From: Bacteroidales bacterium UBA1180
GTDB taxonomy: Bacteria > Bacteroidota > Bacteroidia > Bacteroidales > Paludibacteraceae
Length of the DNA stretch: 60,071 bases
Reading direction: 5' to 3'
Assembly: GCA_002310195.1 (NCBI GenBank)
Contig: DBYS01000016.1
Location: 1-60,071, forward strand
Position numbers and translations under genes: made by a program
The notes under the pieces: model-generated
Seen by the model: only the letters and a program-made list of their open reading frames with translations
Database searches by the model: none
Told to the model about the DNA's origin: nothing
Shown: piece after piece, positions 18,341 through 24,679 of the stretch
Position numbering within the stretch: the stretch's first letter is position 1
Layout of the letters: each line of letters starts with the position of its first letter

Positions 18341-19597
18341 TTACCAGTCTAACGCCTCTTCCTTGAGTAGAAAATCTGTCAGCGATATAGTAAGAATTCC
18401 ATTATCATCGTGCCATGGCACTACCGGTGCATTCTGAATCAGCACTCGCTTGAATCCGTCGCCTATCTTCCTGAATGACTGCGTCTCTTGTTGCCGTTTG
18501 TCACCGGAAGGAACCTCAAAAGCCGATTGGATATAATAGCGTCTGCTTCCGCTGTTGGCAACAAAATCCACCTCATATTGCTTGCGCTTTGGTTTGTTGT
18601 TCTCGTCATTCTCCACTACCGGAACGATACCTACATCAACCGAGAACCCGCGAGTAACCAGTTCGTTGTATATCATGTTCTCCATCAGATGACCGTCATC
18701 TTGCTGCCGGAAATCCAACCGAGCATTACGCAATCCCAAATCGGCAAAGTAGTATTTCTGCTGGGCACTGATATACTGACGACCTTTCACGTCATAACGT
18801 CGTGCTTCACTTAGCAGAAAAGCATCTTTTAGATAACCGATATAGCTGTTTATCGTGTTCAGCGAGATGGTTGACTGACGCTCCGACCGGAAAGTGTTCT
18901 TGATCTTCAACGTATTGGTCAGCGAACCCACCGAGGAAGCAAGCACGTCTGTCAGTATGCCTATTTCTTCCACCCCGCGCAAATGGTAACGGTTAATGAT
19001 GTCTGACAGATATACATTCTCAAACAGATTCTTTAGATACTGTTCCCGCTCTTCTGTCTTCTCCGTCTGCCATACTTGAGGCATTCCTCCGAAACGGAAA
19101 TACTTGCTCAACAACACCTGCGGATGCTCGTCATACAGCGTACATATATCCGCAAATCGGAACGGGCTGACGCGTATCTCGTCTCCTCTGCCACGAAACT
19201 CGGTAATGATATCAGTGGACAGGAATCGCGAATTGCTTCCCGTCACATATACATCCAGATTGTCGCGGTGCAGAAATCCGTTCAGTACAGCTTCAAAGCC
19301 CTCAACCAACTGTATCTCGTCCAATAAGACATAGTGCATCTCATTGTCCTTTATGCGCTCTGTCACATAGCGGTAGAGAGCCTCGGGCTGAAGATACTGC
19401 TGGTTCATGAAGTCATCAAGAGCCAATGCTATGATATGATCATCCTTTACCCCTTGCTCCATCAGATGGCGACGGAACAGGTGAAATAACAAGTATGATT
19501 TTCCACATCTGCGAATGCCCGTGATTACCTTTACCATACGGTTTCCGCGCTTGCTGTCCAAGCGGGTGATGTACTCTGACCTACTTACTTCTTTCAT
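18341..19597 (-). CDS. AAA-type ATPase with DUF4143 C-terminal domain (1)
   Basis: The 418-residue protein has the order AAA_14 NTPase then DUF4143. Walker A is GIRRCGKSYL, Walker B is YVLLDEIQL, and TGSNSRFLS is the sensor-like segment after it. The C-terminal domain contains KQYEVDFVANSG...YYIQSAFE, a PD-(D/E)xK-like arrangement (ExD-VDF ... Q/E) common in this family; whether it cuts DNA is not established. Such proteins are abundant in Bacteroidales and archaea, usually as solitary accessory genes, and their function is unclear. It has its own promoter at 19617-19648 and its own terminator at 18284-18313, so it is monocistronic. Confidence 0.85.
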   Translation of the reverse strand: MKEVSRSEYITRLDSKRGNRMVKVITGIRRCGKSYLLFHLFRRHLMEQGVKDDHIIALALDDFMNQQYLQPEALYRYVTERIKDNEMHYVLLDEIQLVEGFEAVLNGFLHRDNLDVYVTGSNSRFLSTDIITEFRGRGDEIRVSPFRFADICTLYDEHPQVLLSKYFRFGGMPQVWQTEKTEEREQYLKNLFENVYLSDIINRYHLRGVEEIGILTDVLASSVGSLTNTLKIKNTFRSERQSTISLNTINSYIGYLKDAFLLSEARRYDVKGRQYISAQQKYYFADLGLRNARLDFRQQDDGHLMENMIYNELVTRGFSVDVGIVPVVENDENNKPKRKQYEVDFVANSGSRRYYIQSAFEVPSGDKRQQETQSFRKIGDGFKRVLIQNAPVVPWHDDNGILTISLTDFLLKEEALDW

Positions 19598-19616
19598 GCT
19601 CTATTGAAAATTTTTG

Positions 19617-19648
19617 CAAAGATATGCATTTTTTTTCAATAAAGCAAA
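19617..19648 (-). promoter_or_regulatory. Bacteroidetes-type promoter for the 18341-19597 ATPase
   Basis: On the minus strand TTTG (19645-19648), a 20-nt spacer and TATCTTTG (19617-19624) match the -33/-7 consensus. The -7 box ends 19 nt before the ATG, so the leader is very short. Confidence 0.8.
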
Positions 19649-19829
19649 TAAATCGTACTTTTTTTGTCAAAATAATCACACTATTTCAAAGATCTCATGC
19701 AATTTGGTCTGAAAGCGACCGCTTAGCGATATATATAACGTCAAATTTTTAACGAACTATTGATTATTATGATTTTTATATTATTTTCGTTTTGTAAGCA
19801 GAAGTCAAACCAATAACCTATGCCAATTG
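19649..19829. other. AT-rich intergenic stretch
   Basis: No convincing gene or terminator is seen for the DUF6530-like gene that ends at 19830. The 14-nt string TATTTCAAAGATCT near 19683 also occurs near 22752, both upstream of accessory genes. Confidence 0.4.
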
Positions 19830-20240
19830 TCATTTCATTTTATTTAAGAGCTCGCGCAATTCTTTCAAACGAGGTTCTAAGAAACTTTTATTCATTTGAT
19901 AGTATTTCTTGATTTCCTCAATTCCTCCCTTTTGATCTTCCGAGAATAGAGTCTTGGCTTTTATTAAAAAACTATCAGGATTTGGAGCTTCATCAAATAG
20001 CACATGCAGCAACAGGATGGTTAAGTCCAGATTACGATGTAATGGCAACTCTTCTGATTGACGAGACCAGTGTCCATTCACGTGTCGCCATACTTTCATA
20101 GCAACTTCATCATTATCATATTGAGCGTAACCTATACTCAATGCTTTGGCATCAGTATGGTTTCTATACAATCCATCAATCTGATCATAATCATTTACCG
20201 AAACCAACGGCTTATGTCCTAAATGCTTTGGCGATTTCAT
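19830..20240 (-). CDS. DUF6530-like small protein
   Basis: This 136-residue soluble protein begins MKSPKHLGHKPLVSVNDYDQ. It contains TDAKALSIGYAQYDNDEV, VWRHVNGHWSRQSEELP and LHRNLDLTILLLHVLF, a layout I associate with the uncharacterised DUF6530 family (recalled, not searched). No catalytic motif is evident; the tail is helical and Lys/Glu-rich. Its start codon lies exactly 10 nt downstream of R2 copy 2, the same spacing as in the TIGR04255-like gene. The gene stands alone between the ATPase promoter and the toxin-antitoxin remnant. Confidence 0.6.
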   Translation of the reverse strand: MKSPKHLGHKPLVSVNDYDQIDGLYRNHTDAKALSIGYAQYDNDEVAMKVWRHVNGHWSRQSEELPLHRNLDLTILLLHVLFDEAPNPDSFLIKAKTLFSEDQKGGIEEIKKYYQMNKSFLEPRLKELRELLNKMK

Positions 20241-20250
20241 AAACTACTAT

Positions 20251-20281
20251 CCTTATCCGTGTCGGGCACAACTTTTATATT
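20251..20281 (-). repeat. R2 repeat, copy 2 (31 nt, identical to copy 1)
   Basis: The 31 nt are identical to 17621-17651 and lie 10 nt upstream of the start codon at 20240. The flanking bases differ, so the repeat unit is about this size. Confidence 0.85.
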
Positions 20282-20326
20282 GTTTGTTTTGTTTCTTTGT
20301 GACATCAATGTGTACCTATGTAACAA

Positions 20327-20354
20327 AAGCAACAACTCCGAAGAATTGTTGCTT
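20327..20354 (-). terminator. Hairpin terminator after the toxin-antitoxin locus
   Basis: A 9-bp stem (AAGCAACAA / TTGTTGCTT) with a 10-nt loop lies 24 nt beyond the stop of the 35-residue ORF. The minus strand continues with TTTTG. The same stem sequence is used in the terminator at 21715-21744. Confidence 0.75.
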
Positions 20355-20377
20355 ATAGGAAAAAGTGTTTGGGGAAA

Positions 20378-20485
20378 TTAGCCAATCTCTTTTTTCAAAT
20401 CCTCTAACGATTTGTAATGGATAACTTCTCCTCGCTCTGCCTCTTTGACAGAGATCTCTAATGATTTCTTAAACTCTTCACTCAT
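20378..20485 (-). CDS. 35-residue antitoxin-tail-like ORF
   Basis: This micro-ORF encodes MSEEFKKSLEISVKEAERGE, then VIHYKSLEDLKKEIG. Its second half resembles the C-terminal tail of the RelB-like antitoxin encoded at 20775-20915 (GRINHYNSLEELINKF), the part of such antitoxins that usually wraps the toxin. Its ATG overlaps the last 8 nt of the toxin gene, so it would be translated by coupling. It may be a duplicated antitoxin tail that neutralises the toxin, or a separate short antitoxin of a second module whose toxin has been lost. Confidence 0.5.
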   Translation of the reverse strand: MSEEFKKSLEISVKEAERGEVIHYKSLEDLKKEIG

Positions 20486-20778
20486 TGTCTTCTCCTTTCT
20501 TGCCAAATAAATATTCATGCGAGCCGGTATCAGTTAACAATAGCGTGAGTTGCTTATCGTTCTGCTTCCACACCAGCAACCAGTCATCCTCAATATGACA
20601 TTCCCAAAGACCGGCAAACTCCTCGGTTAGCATATGAGGTCGGAACTCGTCAGGCAGACAACCATCCTCCATGAGGATAGCCACCACATCCCCACAAATC
20701 GTCTATGCGCTTGCCCTGGCGCTTGCATTCCTTGACGGATTTCTCGAACCGGGCAGTAGTATCAACGCTATACATCAT
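20478..20778 (-). pseudogene. YafQ/RelE-type mRNA interferase toxin, frameshifted
   Basis: Two adjacent frames together make one YafQ-family toxin of about 99 residues. The first starts at 20778 (MMYSVDTTARFEKSVKECKR ... RIDDLW). The second carries VVAILMEDGCLPDEFRPHML, ECHIEDDWLLVW and LLTDTGSHEYLF, the conserved YafQ core ending in the H-x-LF region. The shift falls at a four-C run (20690-20693 plus strand), where three would restore WDVV. As written, the first frame stops soon after and only a 69-residue fragment could start independently. A sequencing or assembly error, a real inactivating mutation and slippage are all possible. The gene start overlaps the antitoxin stop by 4 nt (ATGA), the usual toxin-antitoxin arrangement. 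Confidence 0.75.
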
Positions 20779-20915
20779 TTAAACTTGTTAATTAGCTCCT
20801 CTAATGAGTTATAATGATTGATACGACCGGCCGCGATATCAGCCATTGCGTAGTCCAAGCCGCACATGGGGCGTTTTTGTCCTGCGGAATTGTTTTGTGC
20901 TACAGTTGCTTGCAT
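20775..20915 (-). CDS. Short RelB/DinJ-like antitoxin
   Basis: The 46-residue product has a variable N-terminus (MQATVAQNNSAGQKRPM) followed by LDYAMADIAAGRINHYNSLE and ELINKFK, the tail seen in antitoxins paired with YafQ-type toxins. It lacks a full-length ribbon-helix-helix domain, so DNA binding is doubtful. Its stop codon overlaps the toxin ATG by 4 nt. A promoter with the Bacteroidetes boxes lies at 20948-20979, 32 nt upstream of the ATG. No family search was possible; the call rests on gene order and the tail motif. Confidence 0.6.
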   Translation of the reverse strand: MQATVAQNNSAGQKRPMCGLDYAMADIAAGRINHYNSLEELINKFK

Positions 20916-20947
20916 ATCAGCCTCCTTTCGTGTTTACCTTTGTTCTG

Positions 20948-20979
20948 CAAAGGTACAACATTTTTTTGAGATATGCAAA
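20948..20979 (-). promoter_or_regulatory. Bacteroidetes-type promoter for the toxin-antitoxin locus
   Basis: Minus strand TTTG (20976-20979), a 20-nt spacer and TACCTTTG (20948-20955). Confidence 0.8.
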
Positions 20980-21041
20980 TTTTTGAGCAAGAAAATGTCT
21001 TTTTACGTCATTTTTCTTTCTTTCCTATATGTACACATTAC

Positions 21042-21320
21042 GTCAATGTCCGTTTCTGCTGACTTTTCAGTGCTCAGCAGTGCACTAATTTCGGTTCGTT
21101 TTCGATCCGTTTTCGAGACAATCCTAGACTTTAATCACTCCCTCACCCCAATCACTCACCAAGGTTCCCCTTCTTTCATCTCCCTCTTATTCATCCATTT
21201 GCCTCTGTTTGTTCACATTCTTCCCTTGTCGCTGTGTCGCTGTGTCGCTGTGTCGCTTTCAAAAATTGCTGTGACAAAGTTGACAAAGTTGACAAACTTG
21301 ACAAACTTGACACACTTCAC
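21042..21320. repeat. R1 interspersed repeat, copy 1 (long form)
   Basis: This is non-coding DNA shared with copies at 24289-24540 and 26044-26119. Positions 21042-21117 are identical to all 76 nt of copy 3, and 21064-21196 are identical over 133 nt to copy 2. It contains the pairable arms AGTGC/GCACT around a TCAGCAGT loop, then 11-nt units of the type TTTTCGATCCG, then a pyrimidine-rich spacer. It closes with two short tandem arrays: four GTCGCT units (21228-21257) and about five TTGACAAA-like units (21271-21312). It lies 62 nt upstream of the toxin-antitoxin promoter. Confidence 0.9.
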
Positions 21321-21714
21321 TTAATCCTTTTCACCACCTTTGTGCCGCGGCTTAGTCCTTTTTACTTTTCAGCTTGGTCCCTGCTTGGTCCCCAGCTTGG
21401 CCCATTTTGCTTAACTTGTCTATTTTTTTATATGTTTAAACTTGGCTTGTCTAAATTTTATCTTGCATAAATTCAGCTTGTCTATTTTTGTCCTGTTCCC
21501 AATTTCAGTCTATCCCTTTTATACTTGTTCCCTTTTTTATTCAACTTGTTCCTTTTTTGCCTCCAAAGGGAACAACCCTCACATCTAGCTTGTGTCTTTT
21601 TTATCTAGCTTGTGTCTTTTATCTATGGCTTGTGTCTTTTCGGATAAAACCTTTCACAAAAAAGACACAAGCTCAGATTCCCGTCACCCCCTTTTATACT
21701 GATTTGCATACAAA
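21321..21714. other. Low-complexity non-coding stretch with repeated CTTGTC/CTTGGTCC motifs
   Basis: No gene is supported in this stretch. It contains repeated GCTTGGTCC or GCTTGGCCC strings (about 21370-21403), several CTTGTCTA strings, GTTCCCTTTT with AAAGGGAAC downstream, and the inverted repeat listed separately. The sequence is pyrimidine-biased on the plus strand. Confidence 0.5.
21587..21673. repeat. Tandem AGCTTGTGTCTTTT array closed by an inverted copy
   Basis: Three direct units lie at 21587, 21607 and 21627 (the last begins GGCT). A perfect 16-nt inverted copy (AAAAAAGACACAAGCT, 21658-21673) follows. The outer direct unit and the inverted copy could form a 16-bp stem over a 55-nt loop, and the other direct units could compete for the same partner. 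It lies beyond the terminator of the Bro-N gene, outside any gene. Confidence 0.75.
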
Positions 21715-21744
21715 AAGCAACAACATCTTTCGACATTGTTGCTT
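21715..21744 (-). terminator. Hairpin terminator after the Bro-N gene
   Basis: A 9-bp stem (AAGCAACAA / TTGTTGCTT) followed on the minus strand by TTTTTG. It lies 44 nt beyond the stop codon at 21789. Confidence 0.75.
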
Positions 21745-21788
21745 ATAAAAGGATTACTTGGTTGTCCGCAGAAGACGGACTACGCATC

Positions 21789-22649
21789 TTAGTCTTTCAC
21801 GTCCTCCGCATCATTGAACGGCAACTCCTCCGGCGGGTTGGTGAAGTTCAGTGCTCGTTGATCCGAGATAATCGTGTCTCCTAACTCCTGTTCTAAGCGC
21901 TCACGCGCCACATGGGCTACGTCTCCGCCACGTTGGGCGATGTTCGCATTCTGCACAAAGCCTTTCGGGTTCTCCCGTTTACTCAATTCTGTTGCAGCAG
22001 CTTCCGCTAAGCCATTGAGCATCAGTTCGACATTAGTCATATTATCCCGTAGGCTTTCTTTGCGCAAACCTTTATATTTCTTATATTCACGCGTTGTCAT
22101 TCCGCTCCACGCCCGCGAGATGATATCCGTCAGAATCGCATAATCGTGTTCCTCTTTCATGCCCCCGCGCTGCCATTCGTCAGTCAACCCTTTGCGGATC
22201 TCAATGGTCTTGATACGCTGGTTGATCCAATCTTCCGAATAACCGAGTCGACGATAATCTTTCATTGCTTGCTCGATACTCAACTCCGGATCTTGCAACT
22301 GGTTCATTCGCTCCTGTCCCAGCGCTGCAAGCCATAACTTGAACGGTTCTGCCTTCTTGCTCGGTACTGATTGTATCAACCTAAAAACCTGCTCAGTATC
22401 AGCTACATCCGTAAGATAACTCTTACCATCAGAGGCGGGTAATTTCAGTTGACTACAATTTGTAGCCATCTCACTTCCCTCCTGTTTGAGGCGGGTCTTT
22501 AATACGCTCCAATACTTGCGAGGATTCTCGCTGTCGGTTAACACTTGGATAACATCCACTACCGAGAAGAAATATTTCTCCTGCTCCTCGTTCCATACAT
22601 AACGAACCTGCTTGCCGTCAAATAACTGGATTTCGTTTTGATCTGCCAT
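21789..22649 (-). CDS. Bro-N domain protein (phage antirepressor-like)
   Basis: The 286-residue protein has an N-terminal Bro-N-type domain: IQLFDGKQVRYVWNEEQEKY, FSVVDVIQVLTDSENPRKYW, then LLPASDGKSY-like and PSKKAEPFKLWLAALGQERM. The C-terminal half (YSEDWINQRIKTIEIRKGLT, TDIISRAWSGMTTREYKKYK) is the conserved part found in Bro-N proteins of Bacteroidetes and other bacteria outside prophages. Bro-N proteins bind DNA and often act as phage antirepressors or damage-responsive factors. No phage genes are nearby, so here it is a solitary accessory gene. A weak -7-like box (TAATTTTG, 22669-22676) lies close upstream. Confidence 0.8.
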   Translation of the reverse strand: MADQNEIQLFDGKQVRYVWNEEQEKYFFSVVDVIQVLTDSENPRKYWSVLKTRLKQEGSEMATNCSQLKLPASDGKSYLTDVADTEQVFRLIQSVPSKKAEPFKLWLAALGQERMNQLQDPELSIEQAMKDYRRLGYSEDWINQRIKTIEIRKGLTDEWQRGGMKEEHDYAILTDIISRAWSGMTTREYKKYKGLRKESLRDNMTNVELMLNGLAEAAATELSKRENPKGFVQNANIAQRGGDVAHVARERLEQELGDTIISDQRALNFTNPPEELPFNDAEDVKD

Positions 22650-22804
22650 AATCGTTTCAATTATGGTGCAAAATTACAAAAAAAATCTGACATATGCAAG
22701 CAAATCGCAAGAAAAATTTTCGCTTTTCTCCTTATATAAGCAAATCAGTATTTCAAAGATCTTTCGATACCTCTTTTTAGTGCCGCATCTACACTATCTT
22801 TCGC

Positions 22805-22835
22805 TCTTATCCTGTCGGGTGCAACTTTTATATTG
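22805..22835 (-). repeat. R2 repeat, degenerate copy 3
   Basis: The sequence matches R2 except for one deleted base and one C-to-T change. The match continues into TTGTT, as in copy 2. It lies 155 nt upstream of the Bro-N start rather than 10 nt, between two accessory genes. Confidence 0.7.
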
Positions 22836-22879
22836 TTCTGTTTGTATATTCTAACCATTCTACATATTGAAACAATAAT

Positions 22880-22903
22880 AGAGACATACTTTTGTATGTC
22901 TCT
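22880..22903 (-). terminator. Hairpin terminator after the second DUF4143 ATPase
   Basis: A perfect 10-bp stem (AGAGACATAC / GTATGTCTCT) with a TTTT loop, 31 nt beyond the stop codon at 22935. The downstream minus strand is AT-rich (TATTATTG). Confidence 0.75.
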
Positions 22904-22934
22904 ACCAAAACAATTGTTTATATCGGAATGCTTG

Positions 22935-24128
22935 TTACTCCTTCAGCAACCAGTCAACAGCATACAGCTGGTGGATGCCCTCATGGTCAACAGGCGGTTG
23001 GTCATCCAGTGTCAATAAGAATTTAGGATAATGGTCACGAACAGACATCAACGATGACAATTCACGCTTCAGTGTTTCGGGCTCCGTTGTGCTTTCTGCC
23101 ACTTGATAATACTCTGTTGCACCGTCTCGTTGCGCAACAAAATCGACTTCCTGCCCGTTGACGACACCAACATAAACCTCATAGCCTCTGCGACGTAACT
23201 CAAGGTAAACCACATTCTCCAACACTCTGCCACGATCTATATTTCTCCTGCCGAGCAGCATGTGGCGTAATCCTATATCAGCTATGTAATACTTCTGGCT
23301 TATCCGCAGGAAATCATTGCCTTTGATATCATAGCGACGGACAGGATAGAACATATACGCCTCGCATAGGTACCGCAAGTATGCATCAATAGTATGTGAG
23401 TTGGCCTTAGAACCGGCCGATGTAAGTGTATCTGCGATGCGCTTGCTGCTGTTCAGATTGCCGATGTTGTCTGCAAGGAATCGCGACAGACGAACCAACA
23501 TGTTGATGTTGTCAACCTTGTTGTGCTGCACCACATCGCGCATGATAACCGTATTGTAGATATCCTGCAAATACATCTGGAGCTGACGGTTGTCTTTGAT
23601 CTGTAATGCATAAGGAAATGACGATGTGTCTGTGTAATTGTTATACACATCCATCGAGTAGCCGTCATGCCTTGTCGCATACTCTGCAAGGGACAAGGGG
23701 AATACACGAATGGTGACATAACGTCCTGACAGCAAAGTTGCCAATTCGCCCGAAAGCATGTGCGAGTTGCTGCCGGTAAGATAGATGTCAACATTCTTGC
23801 GCAGATACAAACTGTTTACCACCTTTTCATACTCGTCAACCAGTTGCACCTCATCCAGAAAAATATAGTTCTGCTTGTCTGCAACCAGGTGCTCTTTGAT
23901 ATAAGCATATAGTTCCTTGGCATCCTTGAGCGGCTCATTGTCAAATTCCTCAAAGCGGATACTGATTATCTGCTCATCAATTACACCGCTCTTGCGCAAC
24001 TCTTCCTGAAACTGCTGCAACAACGTACTTTTTCCGGAACGACGGATACCCATGATAACCTTGATGATCTGCATATCCCGCCAACCTGTTAGTTGGTTAA
24101 GATAACCTGTGCGTCTAACTTCTTCCAT
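22935..24128 (-). CDS. AAA-type ATPase with DUF4143 C-terminal domain (2)
   Basis: From the ATG at 24128 (MEEVRRTGYLNQLTGWRDM) the protein has 397 residues; a longer frame adds 14 residues that run into the promoter and is rejected. Walker A is GIRRSGKSTL, Walker B is YIFLDEVQL, and TGSNSHMLS follows. The C-terminal DUF4143 region contains NGQEVDFVAQRDG...YYQVAES, the PD-(D/E)xK-like pattern. It is related in plan to the ATPase at 18341 but clearly diverged from it, so it is not a recent duplicate. It is a single-gene unit with R1 copy 2 upstream. Function of the family is not established. Confidence 0.85.
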   Translation of the reverse strand: MEEVRRTGYLNQLTGWRDMQIIKVIMGIRRSGKSTLLQQFQEELRKSGVIDEQIISIRFEEFDNEPLKDAKELYAYIKEHLVADKQNYIFLDEVQLVDEYEKVVNSLYLRKNVDIYLTGSNSHMLSGELATLLSGRYVTIRVFPLSLAEYATRHDGYSMDVYNNYTDTSSFPYALQIKDNRQLQMYLQDIYNTVIMRDVVQHNKVDNINMLVRLSRFLADNIGNLNSSKRIADTLTSAGSKANSHTIDAYLRYLCEAYMFYPVRRYDIKGNDFLRISQKYYIADIGLRHMLLGRRNIDRGRVLENVVYLELRRRGYEVYVGVVNGQEVDFVAQRDGATEYYQVAESTTEPETLKRELSSLMSVRDHYPKFLLTLDDQPPVDHEGIHQLYAVDWLLKE

Positions 24129-24159
24129 GGAACAATCCTGTTTTGTTTGAAATCCGCTG

Positions 24160-24167
24160 CAAAGATA
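24160..24167 (-). promoter_or_regulatory. -7 promoter box for the 22935-24128 ATPase
   Basis: TATCTTTG on the minus strand, 31 nt upstream of the ATG. No clean TTTG is found 20 nt further upstream, only a TTTC at about 24188. Confidence 0.6.
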
Positions 24168-24288
24168 CAAAAAAAGAACGAATAAATGAAATATATTTCA
24201 AACATTTGCAATAAAGGTACTCTTTTTGAACGATTCTTCAATCTTTACTGTACAAAACGGGGTGTTTTGGTAGATATTGTTTCAACAT

Positions 24289-24540
24289 GTCAATGTTCGT
24301 TTCTGCAGTTGTTTTCAGTGCTCAGCAGTGCACTAATTTCGGTTCGTTTTCGATCCGTTTTCGAGACAATCCTAGACTTTAATCACTCCCTCACCCCAAT
24401 CACTCACCAAGGTTCCCCTTCTTTCATCTCCCTCTTATTCATCCCTCTGCCTCTGTTTGTTCACATTTTTCCCTTGTCGCTGTGTCGCTGTGTCGCTTTC
24501 AAAAATTGCTGTGACAAAGTTGACAAACTTGACAAAGTCA
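24289..24540. repeat. R1 interspersed repeat, copy 2 (long form)
   Basis: The order of elements is as in copy 1, with 133 nt of perfect identity (24312-24444 against 21064-21196). The terminal arrays are shorter: three GTCGCT units instead of four and three TTGACAAA-like units instead of five. Between this copy and the terminator at 24619, a further run of TTGACAATA units (about 24583-24612) is seen, and no gene. Confidence 0.9.
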
Positions 24541-24618
24541 CCTTACCTCCAGGCTTGGTCCTTTTTTATATTAATTTTTGCATGACAATATTGACAATAT
24601 TGACAATTTGACACACAA

Positions 24619-24656
24619 CAAGCGGTAACCCGTTTGTTGTTTTGGATTACCGCTTG
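24619..24656 (-). terminator. Hairpin terminator after the third ATPase
   Basis: A perfect 10-bp stem (CAAGCGGTAA / TTACCGCTTG) around an 18-nt loop, 23 nt beyond the stop codon at 24680. The loop can extend the stem by two further pairs across a bulge. Confidence 0.7.
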
Positions 24657-24679
24657 AATAAACTATGTATCTCTATATG

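Noticed and set aside
20251..20281. R2 as a Bacteroidetes promoter
   Set aside because: It has no TAnnTTTG box or TTTG at the required spacing, although it lies upstream of start codons. A leader or junction role is preferred.
20866..21324. Plus-strand frame of 152 codons across R1 copy 1, similar to a 141-codon frame at 24186-24611
   Set aside because: The similarity is due to the R1 DNA repeat. The frames diverge in their last part through unit-number changes, lack start context and family features, and read through promoter and tandem-repeat DNA.
24129..24170. 14-residue N-terminal extension of the second DUF4143 ATPase
   Set aside because: It would start within the -7 promoter box at 24160-24167; the downstream ATG matches the expected N-terminus.
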